Source of the DNA: an uncultured Lachnospiraceae bacterium
GTDB taxonomy: Bacteria > Bacillota > Clostridia > Lachnospirales > Lachnospiraceae
NCBI GenBank assembly: GCA_934338765.1
Contig: CAKRHL010000012.1
Coordinates: 1-24,777, forward strand
Length of the DNA stretch: 24,777 bases
Reading direction: 5' to 3'
Made by a program: the position numbers and the translations under genes. This document shows, in pieces, positions 7,360 through 15,206 of this stretch; positions within the stretch are counted from its first letter, which is position 1; each line of letters begins with the position of its first letter. Below the pieces are notes generated by a model. The model was not told the DNA's origin. It did no database searches and worked only from the letters and a program-made list of their open reading frames with translations.

Positions 7360-7406
7360 TCCGCTTGTCTATACAAGCAGACAGGCATGAAAGCGTTCTT
7401 CCATGC
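7360..7406 (-). promoter_or_regulatory. Two consecutive stem-loops in the leader of the mraY-like gene
   Basis: On the minus strand GCATGGAAG/CTTTCATGC (9 bp, loop AACG; 7406-7385) is followed directly by TCTGCTTGT/ACAAGCGGA (9 bp with one wobble, loop ATAG; 7381-7360). The second stem ends against the GGAAAGG ribosome-binding site. No T-run follows either stem. The first may mark the 3' end of the upstream gene's transcript, or both may be a structured 5' leader. Confidence 0.5.
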
Positions 7407-7462
7407 CCTTTGTATTTGTTTGATCATAAATGATGACAGTTATAAGATGCACTCCTGCTAAA

Positions 7463-7987
7463 TTACTGCATGATCAGGGAAAATACACCCCAGATGCAGA
7501 CTGCCGTAACGACAATAATGACAAACGCAATGATCCGGTTCTTCCACGCAGCCTTTGTCTCCTGACGGACGATCTGCTTTTTGCACTGCCCGATCCGTTC
7601 CGCAGAATCCTTGTAATCCGCAAAGCGCTCCAGCTCCGATATCGCGGTGCGGTAATCCATCTTGGTCACCGCAGTATCACAAAGCTTCACTGCTGCCTGA
7701 TACGCTTTTTCCCTGCCTTTGTTTTCATAAGCCTCTGCTTTTTTCCGGCAGTCTGCCGCCTGTTTCGCGCTGTCCTTATACGTGCTGATCCCGTCAAACA
7801 TATCTGCCGCATCCAGCAGTGTCCTGACTCCCTGCTCGTAACGCTCTACACACACAAGAGAATCTCTCAACTCTGCGGCACTGCGATATTTTGCCTCCTC
7901 GCCGGTGAGCTCCTCATCCTCAAAGGAATCCTCATCCGGCACGGCAATTCTATTCTTATCTTCCTCTGTCTCTTCAATGATTATCAT
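7463..7987 (-). CDS. Tail-anchored helical-repeat membrane protein
   Basis: A 174-residue protein with an acidic N-terminus (MIIIEETEEDKNRI, FEDEELTGEE), a central run of paired helices and one C-terminal hydrophobic segment (~154-172, IIAFVIIVVTAVCIWGVFSLI). There is no signal peptide, so it is probably tail-anchored with its bulk in the cytoplasm. The helices carry a short repeated pattern, STYKDSAKQAADCRKKA and ADYKDSAERIGQCKKQI, of the TPR-like YKDSxxxxxxC type common in Lachnospiraceae. Such repeats usually mediate protein contacts; no partner can be named. A near-perfect promoter lies at 8041-8069. The ATG at 7987 has only a poor ribosome-binding site, and the strong AAGGAGGTAAC at 8040-8030 is 43 bases away, so the real start is uncertain. 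No upstream in-frame ATG, GTG or TTG exists before a stop. Confidence 0.75.
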   Translation of the reverse strand: MIIIEETEEDKNRIAVPDEDSFEDEELTGEEAKYRSAAELRDSLVCVERYEQGVRTLLDAADMFDGISTYKDSAKQAADCRKKAEAYENKGREKAYQAAVKLCDTAVTKMDYRTAISELERFADYKDSAERIGQCKKQIVRQETKAAWKNRIIAFVIIVVTAVCIWGVFSLIMQ

Positions 7988-8040
7988 ATCATATACCGAT
8001 CTTTCTGTTTCGATTTATATCCTTATAAAGTTACCTCCTT

Positions 8041-8069
8041 ATAATAAGCAGAAAACCCCTGCTTGTCAA
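8041..8069 (-). promoter_or_regulatory. Consensus promoter nested in the upstream gene's terminator
   Basis: On the minus strand TTGACA (8069-8064), 17 bases, TATTAT (8046-8041). The -35 box is in the loop of the terminator hairpin of the sulfotransferase gene and the spacer includes its 3' arm and T-run. It would drive the tail-anchored protein gene. Confidence 0.8.
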
Positions 8070-8076
8070 CGCAGGG
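8052..8076 (-). terminator. Terminator of the sulfotransferase gene
   Basis: Minus-strand CCCTGC pairs with GCAGGG around an 8-base loop (GTTGACAA), followed by GTTTTC. It lies 25 bp after the sulfotransferase stop codon. Confidence 0.65.
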
Positions 8077-8101
8077 ATCTTCATTATATTTTATATCATT
8101 G

Positions 8102-9247
8102 TCACAGCAGATCTGCTTCTCCGGTGATCGTCCGGCATTTATCAACAATCCGGCGGACAATACCTCTTTGTCTGGCTTCCAGCCGTTTCACTTCTGCCCG
8201 CTGCAGCTCCAGCTCTTTTTTCATATCCAGCAGCGCCTTTCCAAAGAACAGTACCGTATCCTCATATTGAAGAGTATTGTCCCTCGTCCATTTCGGCAGC
8301 TCCCGCATCTTTTCCTCCTTTTCATCAAAAAGAGTGTCACACTCCATATATTCCCGGGCGATCCGGTGATTGATCTCCCGGAAGCTCTCCATATATTTCC
8401 GGCGGTCCTCCGGAGAAAACATAGAGCTTTCAAACTGCTTCTTTTCTTCTCTGGAACAATCTACTGCAATTTTTCCCAGCCACTTCTGTTCCTTTCCCCA
8501 TTGCTCCGGCTCCTCCGAAAGAATCTGATTTAAGATCCGTTTGATCTCCGCATAATTATTGTTCAGACTGAGATTCACCTTTGTCTCCAGAGGTTGAAAC
8601 AGCTCCGTATGCTCTATACCGATCAGATGCAGAAATTCAATGCACAGATCAAACTTTTCCTCCCGATAAGGCTGAACAATAATGTTTTCCCTCCCCATTT
8701 CTTCTGCCAGCTCTTCCAGATGTTTATAATAATTTAGTTCAATATATTTCGGCGTCCTTTTTACCATCTTTTTCCAGGTCCATGTCACGCCGCGTTTGCG
8801 GATCTGCTGCTTCCAGTAGGATTCCAGATAATAATCCTGACGTCGTAAATATACGATCAGCTTAAGATCTATATCTCTTTCTTTGCAAAATGTCCTTATC
8901 AATCGCAGACATTCCGGCTTATGAGGTTTATATGCATTCCAGATCGCTTCATCACTAAGGATCACTGTATCTGCTTTTTCAAAGGTCTTTTCCAGCAACT
9001 CCAGGGATTTTTTGTTCATATTTTTCGTCTGAACCGGATCCTCCCGTCCCTGTTCATCCGTAAGCTTTCCGATCAGAAAATGGGCGTTGCGTCCTGGCGA
9101 GATCAAAGGATACCTTCCCGGCATAATGGGATATGCGGCTCCGTACCGTGCCAATGCTTCCTCGTTTTGCATCAGAAACACCTGCAGTGAACTTGTTCCT
9201 GTCTTTGGCATACCAATATGCAGATATAATTTTTTTGTATGATCCAT
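8102..9247 (-). CDS. PAPS-dependent sulfotransferase family protein
   Basis: Cytoplasmic 381-residue enzyme of the Sulfotransfer superfamily, expected to move a sulfuryl group from PAPS to an acceptor such as a glycan. The N-terminus has the 5'-phosphosulfate loop LHIGMPKTGTSSLQ (K15, T16, S19, S20), and the 3'-phosphate site is at LRRQDYYLESYW (R135/R136, S143). The middle is mixed alpha/beta. Residues ~335-370 (KKELELQRAEVKRLEARQR) form a basic coiled-coil tail. GAGGAG lies 8 bases before the ATG at 9247. No sulfate-activation genes (ATP sulfurylase, APS kinase) and no capsule cluster are in the window, so PAPS supply and acceptor cannot be deduced. Related bacterial enzymes sulfate surface polysaccharides or Nod factors. 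Family assignment is good; substrate unknown. Confidence 0.8.
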   Translation of the reverse strand: MDHTKKLYLHIGMPKTGTSSLQVFLMQNEEALARYGAAYPIMPGRYPLISPGRNAHFLIGKLTDEQGREDPVQTKNMNKKSLELLEKTFEKADTVILSDEAIWNAYKPHKPECLRLIRTFCKERDIDLKLIVYLRRQDYYLESYWKQQIRKRGVTWTWKKMVKRTPKYIELNYYKHLEELAEEMGRENIIVQPYREEKFDLCIEFLHLIGIEHTELFQPLETKVNLSLNNNYAEIKRILNQILSEEPEQWGKEQKWLGKIAVDCSREEKKQFESSMFSPEDRRKYMESFREINHRIAREYMECDTLFDEKEEKMRELPKWTRDNTLQYEDTVLFFGKALLDMKKELELQRAEVKRLEARQRGIVRRIVDKCRTITGEADLL

Positions 9248-9291
9248 TGCTGTGCACTCCTCTTCTTTTGTGGCATTGGATTAATCTTATC

Positions 9292-9305
9292 TGCCAAAAA
9301 TGGCA
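9292..9305. promoter_or_regulatory. TGCCA-AAAA-TGGCA inverted repeat in a divergent promoter region
   Basis: Perfect 5-bp arms with a 4-base centre lie between the divergent sulfotransferase and AEC permease genes. The half-site GTGGCA recurs on both sides (TTGTGGCATT from 9268, TTGTGGCAAT from 9319). Three spaced copies suggest a regulator-binding region, but no regulator gene lies next to it. On the plus strand, TTGGAA, 17 bases and GATATT form a weak promoter candidate for the permease. Confidence 0.35.
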
Positions 9306-9412
9306 TAAATATTGGAAATTTGTGGCAATTTTATGATATTTTGCGTATGATTTTCTCCATATCCACCATACTATTTTTAGATTAAAATAATGAAAATCTG
9401 GATGGTGGATAT

Positions 9413-10333
9413 ATGAATATATTTTTTTCCGCATTTCAACAAATGCTTTTTATGTTTTTGTTTATGATCTTGGGCTACGTGCTGCGAAAAAAGAAATGGA
9501 TCCCTGACAATTCCAGCTCTGTTTTATCCAAGCTGGAAAATCTGATATTTATGCCATGTCTTGTATTGAACACATTTATGACCCGGTGTACAGTAGAAAA
9601 TCTCACGGAAAAAATGCCCTTTATTTTATACAGCATTGCTTCCCTGGTCATCGCTCTGGCACTTGCCGTGCTGTTGACGCCGTTTTTTTCACAAAAAAAA
9701 GAGGAGAACGGAATTTACCGCTACTCCTTTATGGTTGCCAATATCGCCTTTATGGGAAATGCTGTGGTGGAAGGGATCTTTGGAGATGATGTGCTCTTTG
9801 ACTATCTGATGTTTACTCTGCCGATCAATCTGTTCTTAAACAGCGTCGGCATCTCATGGCTGATGCCTGATAATGGCAGTCTGTCCCGGTGGCAGAAATG
9901 GCTTGGTCCCATTAACCTCGCCTCGATCCTCGGTGTGGTTCTTGGGATCACCGGTGTGATCCTGCCCGCACCGCTTCCTGCTGTCATTGTCTCCGGAAGC
10001 AGCTGTATGGCACCTGTCGCCATGATCCTGACGGGTTTTATCATCGGCGGCTATCCTCCGGGCAGGCTGCTCTCTGCCGGAAAGATCTATGTAGTCGCTC
10101 TGTACCGGCTGCTTTTTATGCCGTTGCTCTTTGCCCTGCTCGCCAGGCTGATCCACCTGTCCCTTGATATCCGTCATGTCCTGATATGCGCATATGCCAT
10201 GCCTCTGGGACTAAATACCATCGTAATTCCGGCAGCCTATGACAGCGATACCACCATCGGTGCATCTATGGCTCTAATTTCCAATATCCTCGCCCTTGTC
10301 ACGATCCCTGTTGTATTTTCCCTGTTTTTGTAG
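9413..10333 (+). CDS. AEC-family permease (auxin efflux carrier type)
   Basis: Membrane transporter of 306 residues with about ten predicted membrane segments, the usual size for AEC proteins. The N-terminal stretch FLFMILGYVLRKKKWIP and the following SSSVLSKLENLIFMPCLVLNTF are characteristic (first helix, basic turn, then the helix carrying the conserved Pro). Other conserved patches are ANIAFMGNAVVEGIFG, the second-half repeat start INLASILGVVLGITG, and AYAMPLGLNTIVIPAAYDSD near the C-terminus. The ATG at 9413 follows GGTGG. Bacterial AEC members move organic acids such as malate or malonate; nothing here reveals the substrate. The gene is transcribed divergently from the sulfotransferase and ends 15 bp before the convergent zinc-ribbon gene, with no visible terminator. 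Confidence 0.85.
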   Translation: MNIFFSAFQQMLFMFLFMILGYVLRKKKWIPDNSSSVLSKLENLIFMPCLVLNTFMTRCTVENLTEKMPFILYSIASLVIALALAVLLTPFFSQKKEENGIYRYSFMVANIAFMGNAVVEGIFGDDVLFDYLMFTLPINLFLNSVGISWLMPDNGSLSRWQKWLGPINLASILGVVLGITGVILPAPLPAVIVSGSSCMAPVAMILTGFIIGGYPPGRLLSAGKIYVVALYRLLFMPLLFALLARLIHLSLDIRHVLICAYAMPLGLNTIVIPAAYDSDTTIGASMALISNILALVTIPVVFSLFL

Positions 10334-10348
10334 GCTTCTAAATCCGCA

Positions 10349-10759
10349 CTATTTGTCCTTATTAAAGAAACGCATCTCCGACTTCTGCTCTGCATACTGT
10401 TTTGCTACGATCTGCAGTCCCTGCAGTCTGTGGCACTCCGGACACAGTGTACCAAAATCGATAGGCTTGCCGCATATCTGGCAGTGAACAGCTGATACCG
10501 TCTGTCCGGCATCTCCCTTATACTGTATTCTCCCCTCCCGGATCCACTTTCTCACCTTGGATACCGGAATATCAAAATGCTCTGCTACATCCAGTTCTTT
10601 AACGTCATTCTCTCTGATAAAATCCTTTACCTCCGCAAAGAGATTTGTTTCCTTGCAGGTCGGACAAATATCATCCTCATCATAAACATCCGGAAGGACC
10701 CTGCCACACTGCGTACATCGAGGCGCCTCTTCAAACAGCTCTCTTGATCTTGCAATCAT
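10349..10759 (-). CDS. Zinc-ribbon / helix-turn-helix protein, YvyF (TIGR03826)-like
   Basis: Small cytoplasmic protein of 136 residues with two zinc ribbons flanking a HTH-like segment. Cysteines occur as C15xxC18 and C32xxC35 (CTQCGR, CPTC) and again as C93xxC96 and C106xxC109 (CQICGK, CPEC). Between them, residues ~55-80 (LDVAEHFDIPVSKVRKWIREGRIQY) resemble MerR/excisionase-type DNA-binding helices. The layout matches the YvyF/TIGR03826 family found in Firmicute flagellar operons, but no flagellar gene lies nearby. The start at 10759 has AAAGGAGGTG in front of it; the open frame extends further up to 10969, but that part overlaps a regulator remnant and is not coding. A promoter (TTGCAG, 17 bp, TATATT) is placed correctly for this start. 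Function is unknown; DNA or RNA binding is inferred. Confidence 0.75.
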   Translation of the reverse strand: MIARSRELFEEAPRCTQCGRVLPDVYDEDDICPTCKETNLFAEVKDFIRENDVKELDVAEHFDIPVSKVRKWIREGRIQYKGDAGQTVSAVHCQICGKPIDFGTLCPECHRLQGLQIVAKQYAEQKSEMRFFNKDK

Positions 10760-10799
10760 GGGAGCACCTCCTTTTCTATAAAATAAATCACTTATACTA

Positions 10800-10828
10800 A
10801 ATATACCGCATATACCGTTTCTCTGCAA
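10800..10828 (-). promoter_or_regulatory. Promoter of the zinc-ribbon gene
   Basis: Minus-strand TTGCAG (10828-10823), 17 bases, TATATT (10805-10800), about 40 bp upstream of the start codon at 10759. Confidence 0.55.
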
Positions 10829-10860
10829 GAATGAGTTTTGACCTGCTGCCACGGATCCTG

Positions 10861-10965
10861 TCATGAATGCTGCCATCCGCTTCTCTCCCGTCTGTATTCC
10901 ATCGGTGTCGTACCATAGATCCTCCGAAAAATTCTCGAAAAATAACTGTTGCTTTGAAATCCCCA
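10861..10965 (-). pseudogene. AraC-family regulator remnant (C-terminal HTH only)
   Basis: Directly after the TGA stop of the M56-like gene, the same frame reads 34 codons to its own TGA. They include FQSNSYFSRIFRRIYG and TTPMEYRRER, the hallmark second helix-turn-helix and C-terminal end of AraC/XylS regulators (consensus GFxxxSYFSRxFKKxxGxSPxEYR). The normal 3' end of such a gene is therefore intact, while the first HTH and the sensor half are missing. It has no start codon or ribosome-binding site. The simplest reading is a deletion or recombination scar that joined the M56-like gene to the tail of a former araC-type gene. Confidence 0.75.
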
Positions 10966-13044
10966 TCATTCCCGGCTATACTGCAGGGAGGTCTCTTCTC
11001 CGGACGACAGACTGTACCTGTAGGTTCCCTTGACCGCCACATCGTCCTTGGCGCTTGCCGCAAAATTGATCTTCAATACATCATCCTGATCGATCTCCAT
11101 CAGAGAATACACGACCGCTCCATCCTTTTCAAATGAAACATCCTTTGACGCACCATATTTTTTGAAAATATTCTGTAATGCTTCATTACCGCTCTGCGGC
11201 CGATAACAAAGTCTCCCATTTTCAATATCATACAGGGAAAAGGTTCTTCCCGCTGTTCCATTATAAGTCAACAAAGCATATTTTTTCTGATCGTTATCCG
11301 ATGGCGCCCATTGCAGATCAAGATAATACCCCTCAACATCCGTCATGGTTTTTGTCCCCGTCCGCCGGTCCAGCCCATCCGGATTGATCTTGACTTTTTC
11401 AATGGCGAGTCCGCCGTTATCCTGTGTGCTGACGGCAACATTCATAACCTCTTTGCCCTTGTCATTTTTGAGGGAATAATACTTAGGTGTATCCTGTGTC
11501 TCCGCACTCTTCCGGCTTCGTCGTTTCTCAAGCTCCTCCTCTGTCATTTCCTGCTGTTCGTATCTTCCTTTTGCAGTATCCCAGACATAATATGTCGTTT
11601 CATCCTCCTCTGTCACTGTGATCACGCCTCCTGCCCCCTGCACATAGGACAACACCATAGAACCCTCCTGCAGCGACGTAACCTGATCCAGATAGATTGC
11701 CGGACTCACAACCGACAGCGAATCTTTCTCTATATTAATAATATAGTAGTTATATTTCTTTTCAGCATTTTTTCCGGTCCTTTGTCCCACGGCAATCTCC
11801 ATGGTGCCGTCCTCATTATAGTCTGCCGTTTTCAGCGATACATTCTCCGGAAATTGCTGCGTATCCGTACCGGCAAAAACCTTTGTAAGGGCAAGCTCCG
11901 TCAGTTTCTTTCCCTGCTCATCCTTTAACCGGAGCTTCCCCGCTCCCTTATATCCTTTTCCTTTTTGAAAGGTCCCCCCGGTCATCACCAGCTCCAGACG
12001 AACGGCACTTCCACTGGAAACCTGAGTTTCGCAGCCGGCAATGACATGGTTTGTTATGTTTTTTGCCCGGCTGCTGTCAAAAAGCTTATCCTGATCCGTT
12101 CCGGCTCCCTTATTTCCCTGAAATGCAGATAGAGCAAACGCCCAAAAGACCAATAATGTCACCACAAATGATGCGAGTCCCGACTGCCATAACGGCTTTT
12201 TCCTGATATACAAGAGGTTGCCCGCTCTTCGGAACAAATCCCCCTCATAACCGGTCACAAGTGACGGCGATATTTTGCGTTCCTTATCCTGCTTCATATT
12301 GGCAAGCACCTGTGCACATTGCGCCGGCTCCATACCTGTTTTTTTCACAAAAGCTGCATCGCAGGCCGTATTCTGATCACGCCAGAGCAGATAATATGCA
12401 AGCCACAATGCAGGATTCCACCAATGAATACAACATACCAGAAATGCAAGCCCCCTCCACAGATCATCTCCCCTCCGTCTGCGCAGTGCTTCATAGGCAA
12501 CGACGTCCTTCATCTCCCGCGCCAGAAGTCCTTCCGGAAGATATACTCTGCTGTTTACGAGGCCGCACCTGACGGGAAAGACAGTCATTGGCGACTCATA
12601 TATCCGGTCAAACAGGCACCGGGAATTTTGCTTCAACTTTCTCCTCAGCCGCAGCTGCTTCCACATCACTCCCATGAGCAAAAGCAGCATCCCCCCAAGC
12701 CATATGAGCACACAGATCCGATATGCTCTACCGGCACATATCGCCCCCTCAAACACATATCTCCACCCGGTCAAAAGACCTTTATCCGGCGAAATCTGAA
12801 GTCCCAGAGACCGAAGCAGTGTATGAAACCGGCGGTTCCACGGATCATATATACACACAGGGCTGCTCATGCCCAGAGGACAAACCGCCCGCAAAAACAG
12901 GATCCACCACAACACCAGCGTAAGTCCCTTAGAGAGATTGCGAAAAAGGAAACGTAAAAACAGGATCCCCGGAAGCAGCACAAGCGCCATACAGCTCATG
13001 GAGAATACCGTATAAAACAGTCGATATAATATATCCATAATCAT
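10966..13044 (-). CDS. BlaR1/M56-like membrane protein with degenerate zinc site
   Basis: Membrane protein of 692 residues related to the M56 (BlaR1/MecR1) peptidases. The ATG at 13044 (MIMDILYRLF) has GGGAGG 8 bases upstream; the frame continues to 13128 without a site. The N-terminal half has four hydrophobic segments (~12-36, 42-60, 110-128, 325-345) and the M56 landmarks LWWILFLRAVCP, VFPVRCGLVNSRVYLP and HWWNPALWLAYYLL. At the expected HExxH motif it reads YEALR (184-188). The ExACD motif after HWWNP reads NTACD, so the third ligand is also gone; proteolysis is unlikely. After the last helix, residues ~350-692 form a long beta-rich extracytoplasmic domain (for example TADYNEDGTMEIAVGQ) that is not a penicillin-binding domain. 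M56 genes usually follow a BlaI-type repressor; none is here, and the divergent neighbour is nadE. It may be a receptor or scaffold without protease activity. Confidence 0.8.
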   Translation of the reverse strand: MIMDILYRLFYTVFSMSCMALVLLPGILFLRFLFRNLSKGLTLVLWWILFLRAVCPLGMSSPVCIYDPWNRRFHTLLRSLGLQISPDKGLLTGWRYVFEGAICAGRAYRICVLIWLGGMLLLLMGVMWKQLRLRRKLKQNSRCLFDRIYESPMTVFPVRCGLVNSRVYLPEGLLAREMKDVVAYEALRRRRGDDLWRGLAFLVCCIHWWNPALWLAYYLLWRDQNTACDAAFVKKTGMEPAQCAQVLANMKQDKERKISPSLVTGYEGDLFRRAGNLLYIRKKPLWQSGLASFVVTLLVFWAFALSAFQGNKGAGTDQDKLFDSSRAKNITNHVIAGCETQVSSGSAVRLELVMTGGTFQKGKGYKGAGKLRLKDEQGKKLTELALTKVFAGTDTQQFPENVSLKTADYNEDGTMEIAVGQRTGKNAEKKYNYYIINIEKDSLSVVSPAIYLDQVTSLQEGSMVLSYVQGAGGVITVTEEDETTYYVWDTAKGRYEQQEMTEEELEKRRSRKSAETQDTPKYYSLKNDKGKEVMNVAVSTQDNGGLAIEKVKINPDGLDRRTGTKTMTDVEGYYLDLQWAPSDNDQKKYALLTYNGTAGRTFSLYDIENGRLCYRPQSGNEALQNIFKKYGASKDVSFEKDGAVVYSLMEIDQDDVLKINFAASAKDDVAVKGTYRYSLSSGEETSLQYSRE

Positions 13045-13072
13045 TGTACATTCCTCCCTTCGTCTGCAACCT

Positions 13073-13108
13073 CCGGACCACAGGCATAATATTGTAACCC
13101 GGACCACA
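13073..13108. repeat. 10-bp direct repeat upstream of the M56-like gene
   Basis: CCGGACCACA occurs at 13073-13082 and again at 13099-13108, 26 bp apart start to start, about 30-65 bp upstream of the M56-like start codon. It could be a tandem activator or repressor site; no regulator is adjacent. Confidence 0.45.
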
Positions 13109-13186
13109 ACCGCTTTATTACACAACAAAAACTATCATAACATATCTCTGTGTGATATGAAATACTCAAAGGGCCGGGGACAATGA

Positions 13187-13214
13187 TTGCTTTTTCCTTT
13201 CTTTTGGGTATAAT
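13187..13214 (+). promoter_or_regulatory. nadE promoter
   Basis: TTGCTT (13187-13192), 16 bases, TATAAT (13209-13214), about 43 bp before the nadE start codon. Confidence 0.65.
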
Positions 13215-13256
13215 TAGAACTAATCGTTAATTTATTAAGGAAAGGATGGCATCATT

Positions 13257-15206
13257 ATGAAAGATGGATTTATCAAGGTTGCTGCCGTTACACCGGACAT
13301 CGAAGTAGGAAATACCGCTTACAACACCGAGCAGATCCTTCACTGCATGGAACGTGCAGAAAAGGAATGTGCAAAGGTTTTGGTTTTTCCGGAGCTTTGT
13401 ATCTCGGGATATACCTGTAACGACCTCTTTTTACAAAACATCCTTCTGGATGGCTGTCTGGAAGGTCTGGAGCAGATCCGTTCAGCCTCCGGCACAGGGG
13501 ATATGCTGGTCGTTGTGGGACTTCCTTTCCTGTACAATGCACGCTTATACAACGTTGCTGCTATCATTTATCACGGAGAGGTTCTGGGACTCGTGCCGAA
13601 GCAGCACATTCCAAATTATTCCGAGTTCTATGAGGCAAGACACTTTGCACCGGCTCCTGCCGAAAACGAACTGGTGGACATTCCGGCATTGGGCAGCCAC
13701 GGAAAACAGATCCCTTTTGGAGCAAAGCTCCTGTTTGCCGCAGATAATCTGCCGGATTTCGTACTTGGCATTGATATCTGTGAAGATCTATGGATGCCGA
13801 TCCCGCCATCCTGCCACCATGCCATGGCATCCGCCACGGTAATTGCAAATCTTTCCGCCAGTGATGAGACCACAGGCAAGGAAATTTACCGTCGGGAGCT
13901 GGTCAGCAACCAGTCCGCACGTCTGATCTGCGGATACATTTATGCTGATGCCGGAGAGGGAGAGTCCTCCACCGATCTGGTCTTTGCCGGACACAACCTG
14001 ATCGCAGAAAATGGCAGTATCCTCTCCCAGTCCGAGCGCTTTCATAATGAAATGACAGTGTCGGAGCTTGATCTGGGACGTCTGGTCAGCGAACGCCGCC
14101 GCATGGGTACTTTTGAGATCACACCGCCTGCACAGGCCGGTTACAGGGTATGCCACTTCTCCTTCCGGGATATCACAGACACGAAGCTGACACGGTTCTA
14201 CTCCCGTACTCCGTTTGTACCAAGCGCCAAGGCGGATCGCGACCGCCGTTGCAACGAAATCTTTAATATCCAGGCAATGGGACTCAAAAAACGTCTGGCA
14301 CACACCCACTGTAAGAGTGCCGTTATCGGTATCTCCGGCGGACTTGACTCTACACTGGCACTTCTTGTCACCGCACGGGCATTTGACCTGCTTGGTCTGG
14401 ATCGTTCCGGCATCAAAGCCATCACCATGCCATGCTTTGGAACCACTGACCGCACCATGAGAAATGCCTGCACGCTGACACAAAAGCTTGGGGCCTCCCT
14501 GCAGGAGATCCCGATCCATGAAGCAGTCAATCTGCATTTCCGTGATATTGGCCACGATCCCGAGGTACATGATGTCACCTACGAAAACTCTCAGGCACGC
14601 CAACGTACACTGATCCTGATGAATGTTGCCAATCAGGAAAACGGTATGGTGATCGGTACCGGAGATATGTCTGAGCTGGCTCTGGGCTGGGCTACCTACA
14701 ACGGCGACCATATGTCAATGTACGGCGTCAACTGTTCCATCCCCAAAATGCTGGTACGTTATCTCGTTCTTTATTATGCCGAAACCACGGATGACGAGGA
14801 GCTGCGCACAGTCCTTCTTGACATTCTGGATACCCCGGTCAGCCCGGAGCTCCTCCCTCCAAAGGATGGAGAGATCTCCCAGAAAACAGAGGATCTGGTG
14901 GGACCATACGAGCTGCATGACTTTTATCTGTATTATATGATGCGTTTCGGGTACACCCCATCCAAGATATATCGTCTTGCCTGCTACACCTTTGAAGGCA
15001 CTTATGACAGGGACACGATCTACAAATGGCTCCGCACCTTCTACTGGAGATTTTTTGCCCAGCAGTTTAAGCGTTCCTGTCTGCCGGATGGACCGAAGGT
15101 CGGAAGTGTAGCACTTTCCCCACGGGGCGACTGGCGTATGCCTAGTGATGCTTCCGTGGCAATGTGGATGCGGGATCTGGATCAGATCAAACCGGACTCC
15201 TTATAA
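13257..15206 (+). CDS. nadE: Glutamine-dependent NAD+ synthetase
   Basis: Cytoplasmic enzyme of 649 residues that makes NAD+ from nicotinic acid adenine dinucleotide, ATP and ammonia taken from glutamine. Residues 1-~290 are the nitrilase-type glutaminase domain with the full catalytic triad: E46 (FPELCISGY), K115 (VPKQHIPNY) and C175 (GIDICEDLW). Residues ~320-640 are the synthetase domain, with the ATP pyrophosphatase loop SGGLDST at 360-366 and GTGDMSELALGWATYNGDHM further on. Length and order match the long two-domain bacterial type. The start at 13257 follows AAAGGATGG, and a promoter lies at 13187-13214. The gene is divergent from the M56-like gene and followed by the serine acetyltransferase gene after 120 bp. 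No truncation or unusual residue was seen. Confidence 0.97.
   Translation: MKDGFIKVAAVTPDIEVGNTAYNTEQILHCMERAEKECAKVLVFPELCISGYTCNDLFLQNILLDGCLEGLEQIRSASGTGDMLVVVGLPFLYNARLYNVAAIIYHGEVLGLVPKQHIPNYSEFYEARHFAPAPAENELVDIPALGSHGKQIPFGAKLLFAADNLPDFVLGIDICEDLWMPIPPSCHHAMASATVIANLSASDETTGKEIYRRELVSNQSARLICGYIYADAGEGESSTDLVFAGHNLIAENGSILSQSERFHNEMTVSELDLGRLVSERRRMGTFEITPPAQAGYRVCHFSFRDITDTKLTRFYSRTPFVPSAKADRDRRCNEIFNIQAMGLKKRLAHTHCKSAVIGISGGLDSTLALLVTARAFDLLGLDRSGIKAITMPCFGTTDRTMRNACTLTQKLGASLQEIPIHEAVNLHFRDIGHDPEVHDVTYENSQARQRTLILMNVANQENGMVIGTGDMSELALGWATYNGDHMSMYGVNCSIPKMLVRYLVLYYAETTDDEELRTVLLDILDTPVSPELLPPKDGEISQKTEDLVGPYELHDFYLYYMMRFGYTPSKIYRLACYTFEGTYDRDTIYKWLRTFYWRFFAQQFKRSCLPDGPKVGSVALSPRGDWRMPSDASVAMWMRDLDQIKPDSL

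Noticed and set aside
7430..8044. 204-codon plus-strand frame opposite the tail-anchored protein gene
   Set aside because: No motif and no ribosome-binding site; the minus-strand protein has a coherent domain layout and a consensus promoter.
10760..10969. N-terminal extension of the zinc-ribbon gene up to 10969
   Set aside because: The extension overlaps the AraC remnant in another frame, and a near-perfect ribosome-binding site and promoter support the start at 10759.
13788..14711. 307-codon open frame on the minus strand inside nadE
   Set aside because: It is antisense to a complete, motif-verified nadE gene, has no recognisable domain or ribosome-binding site, and reflects codon bias of the true gene.
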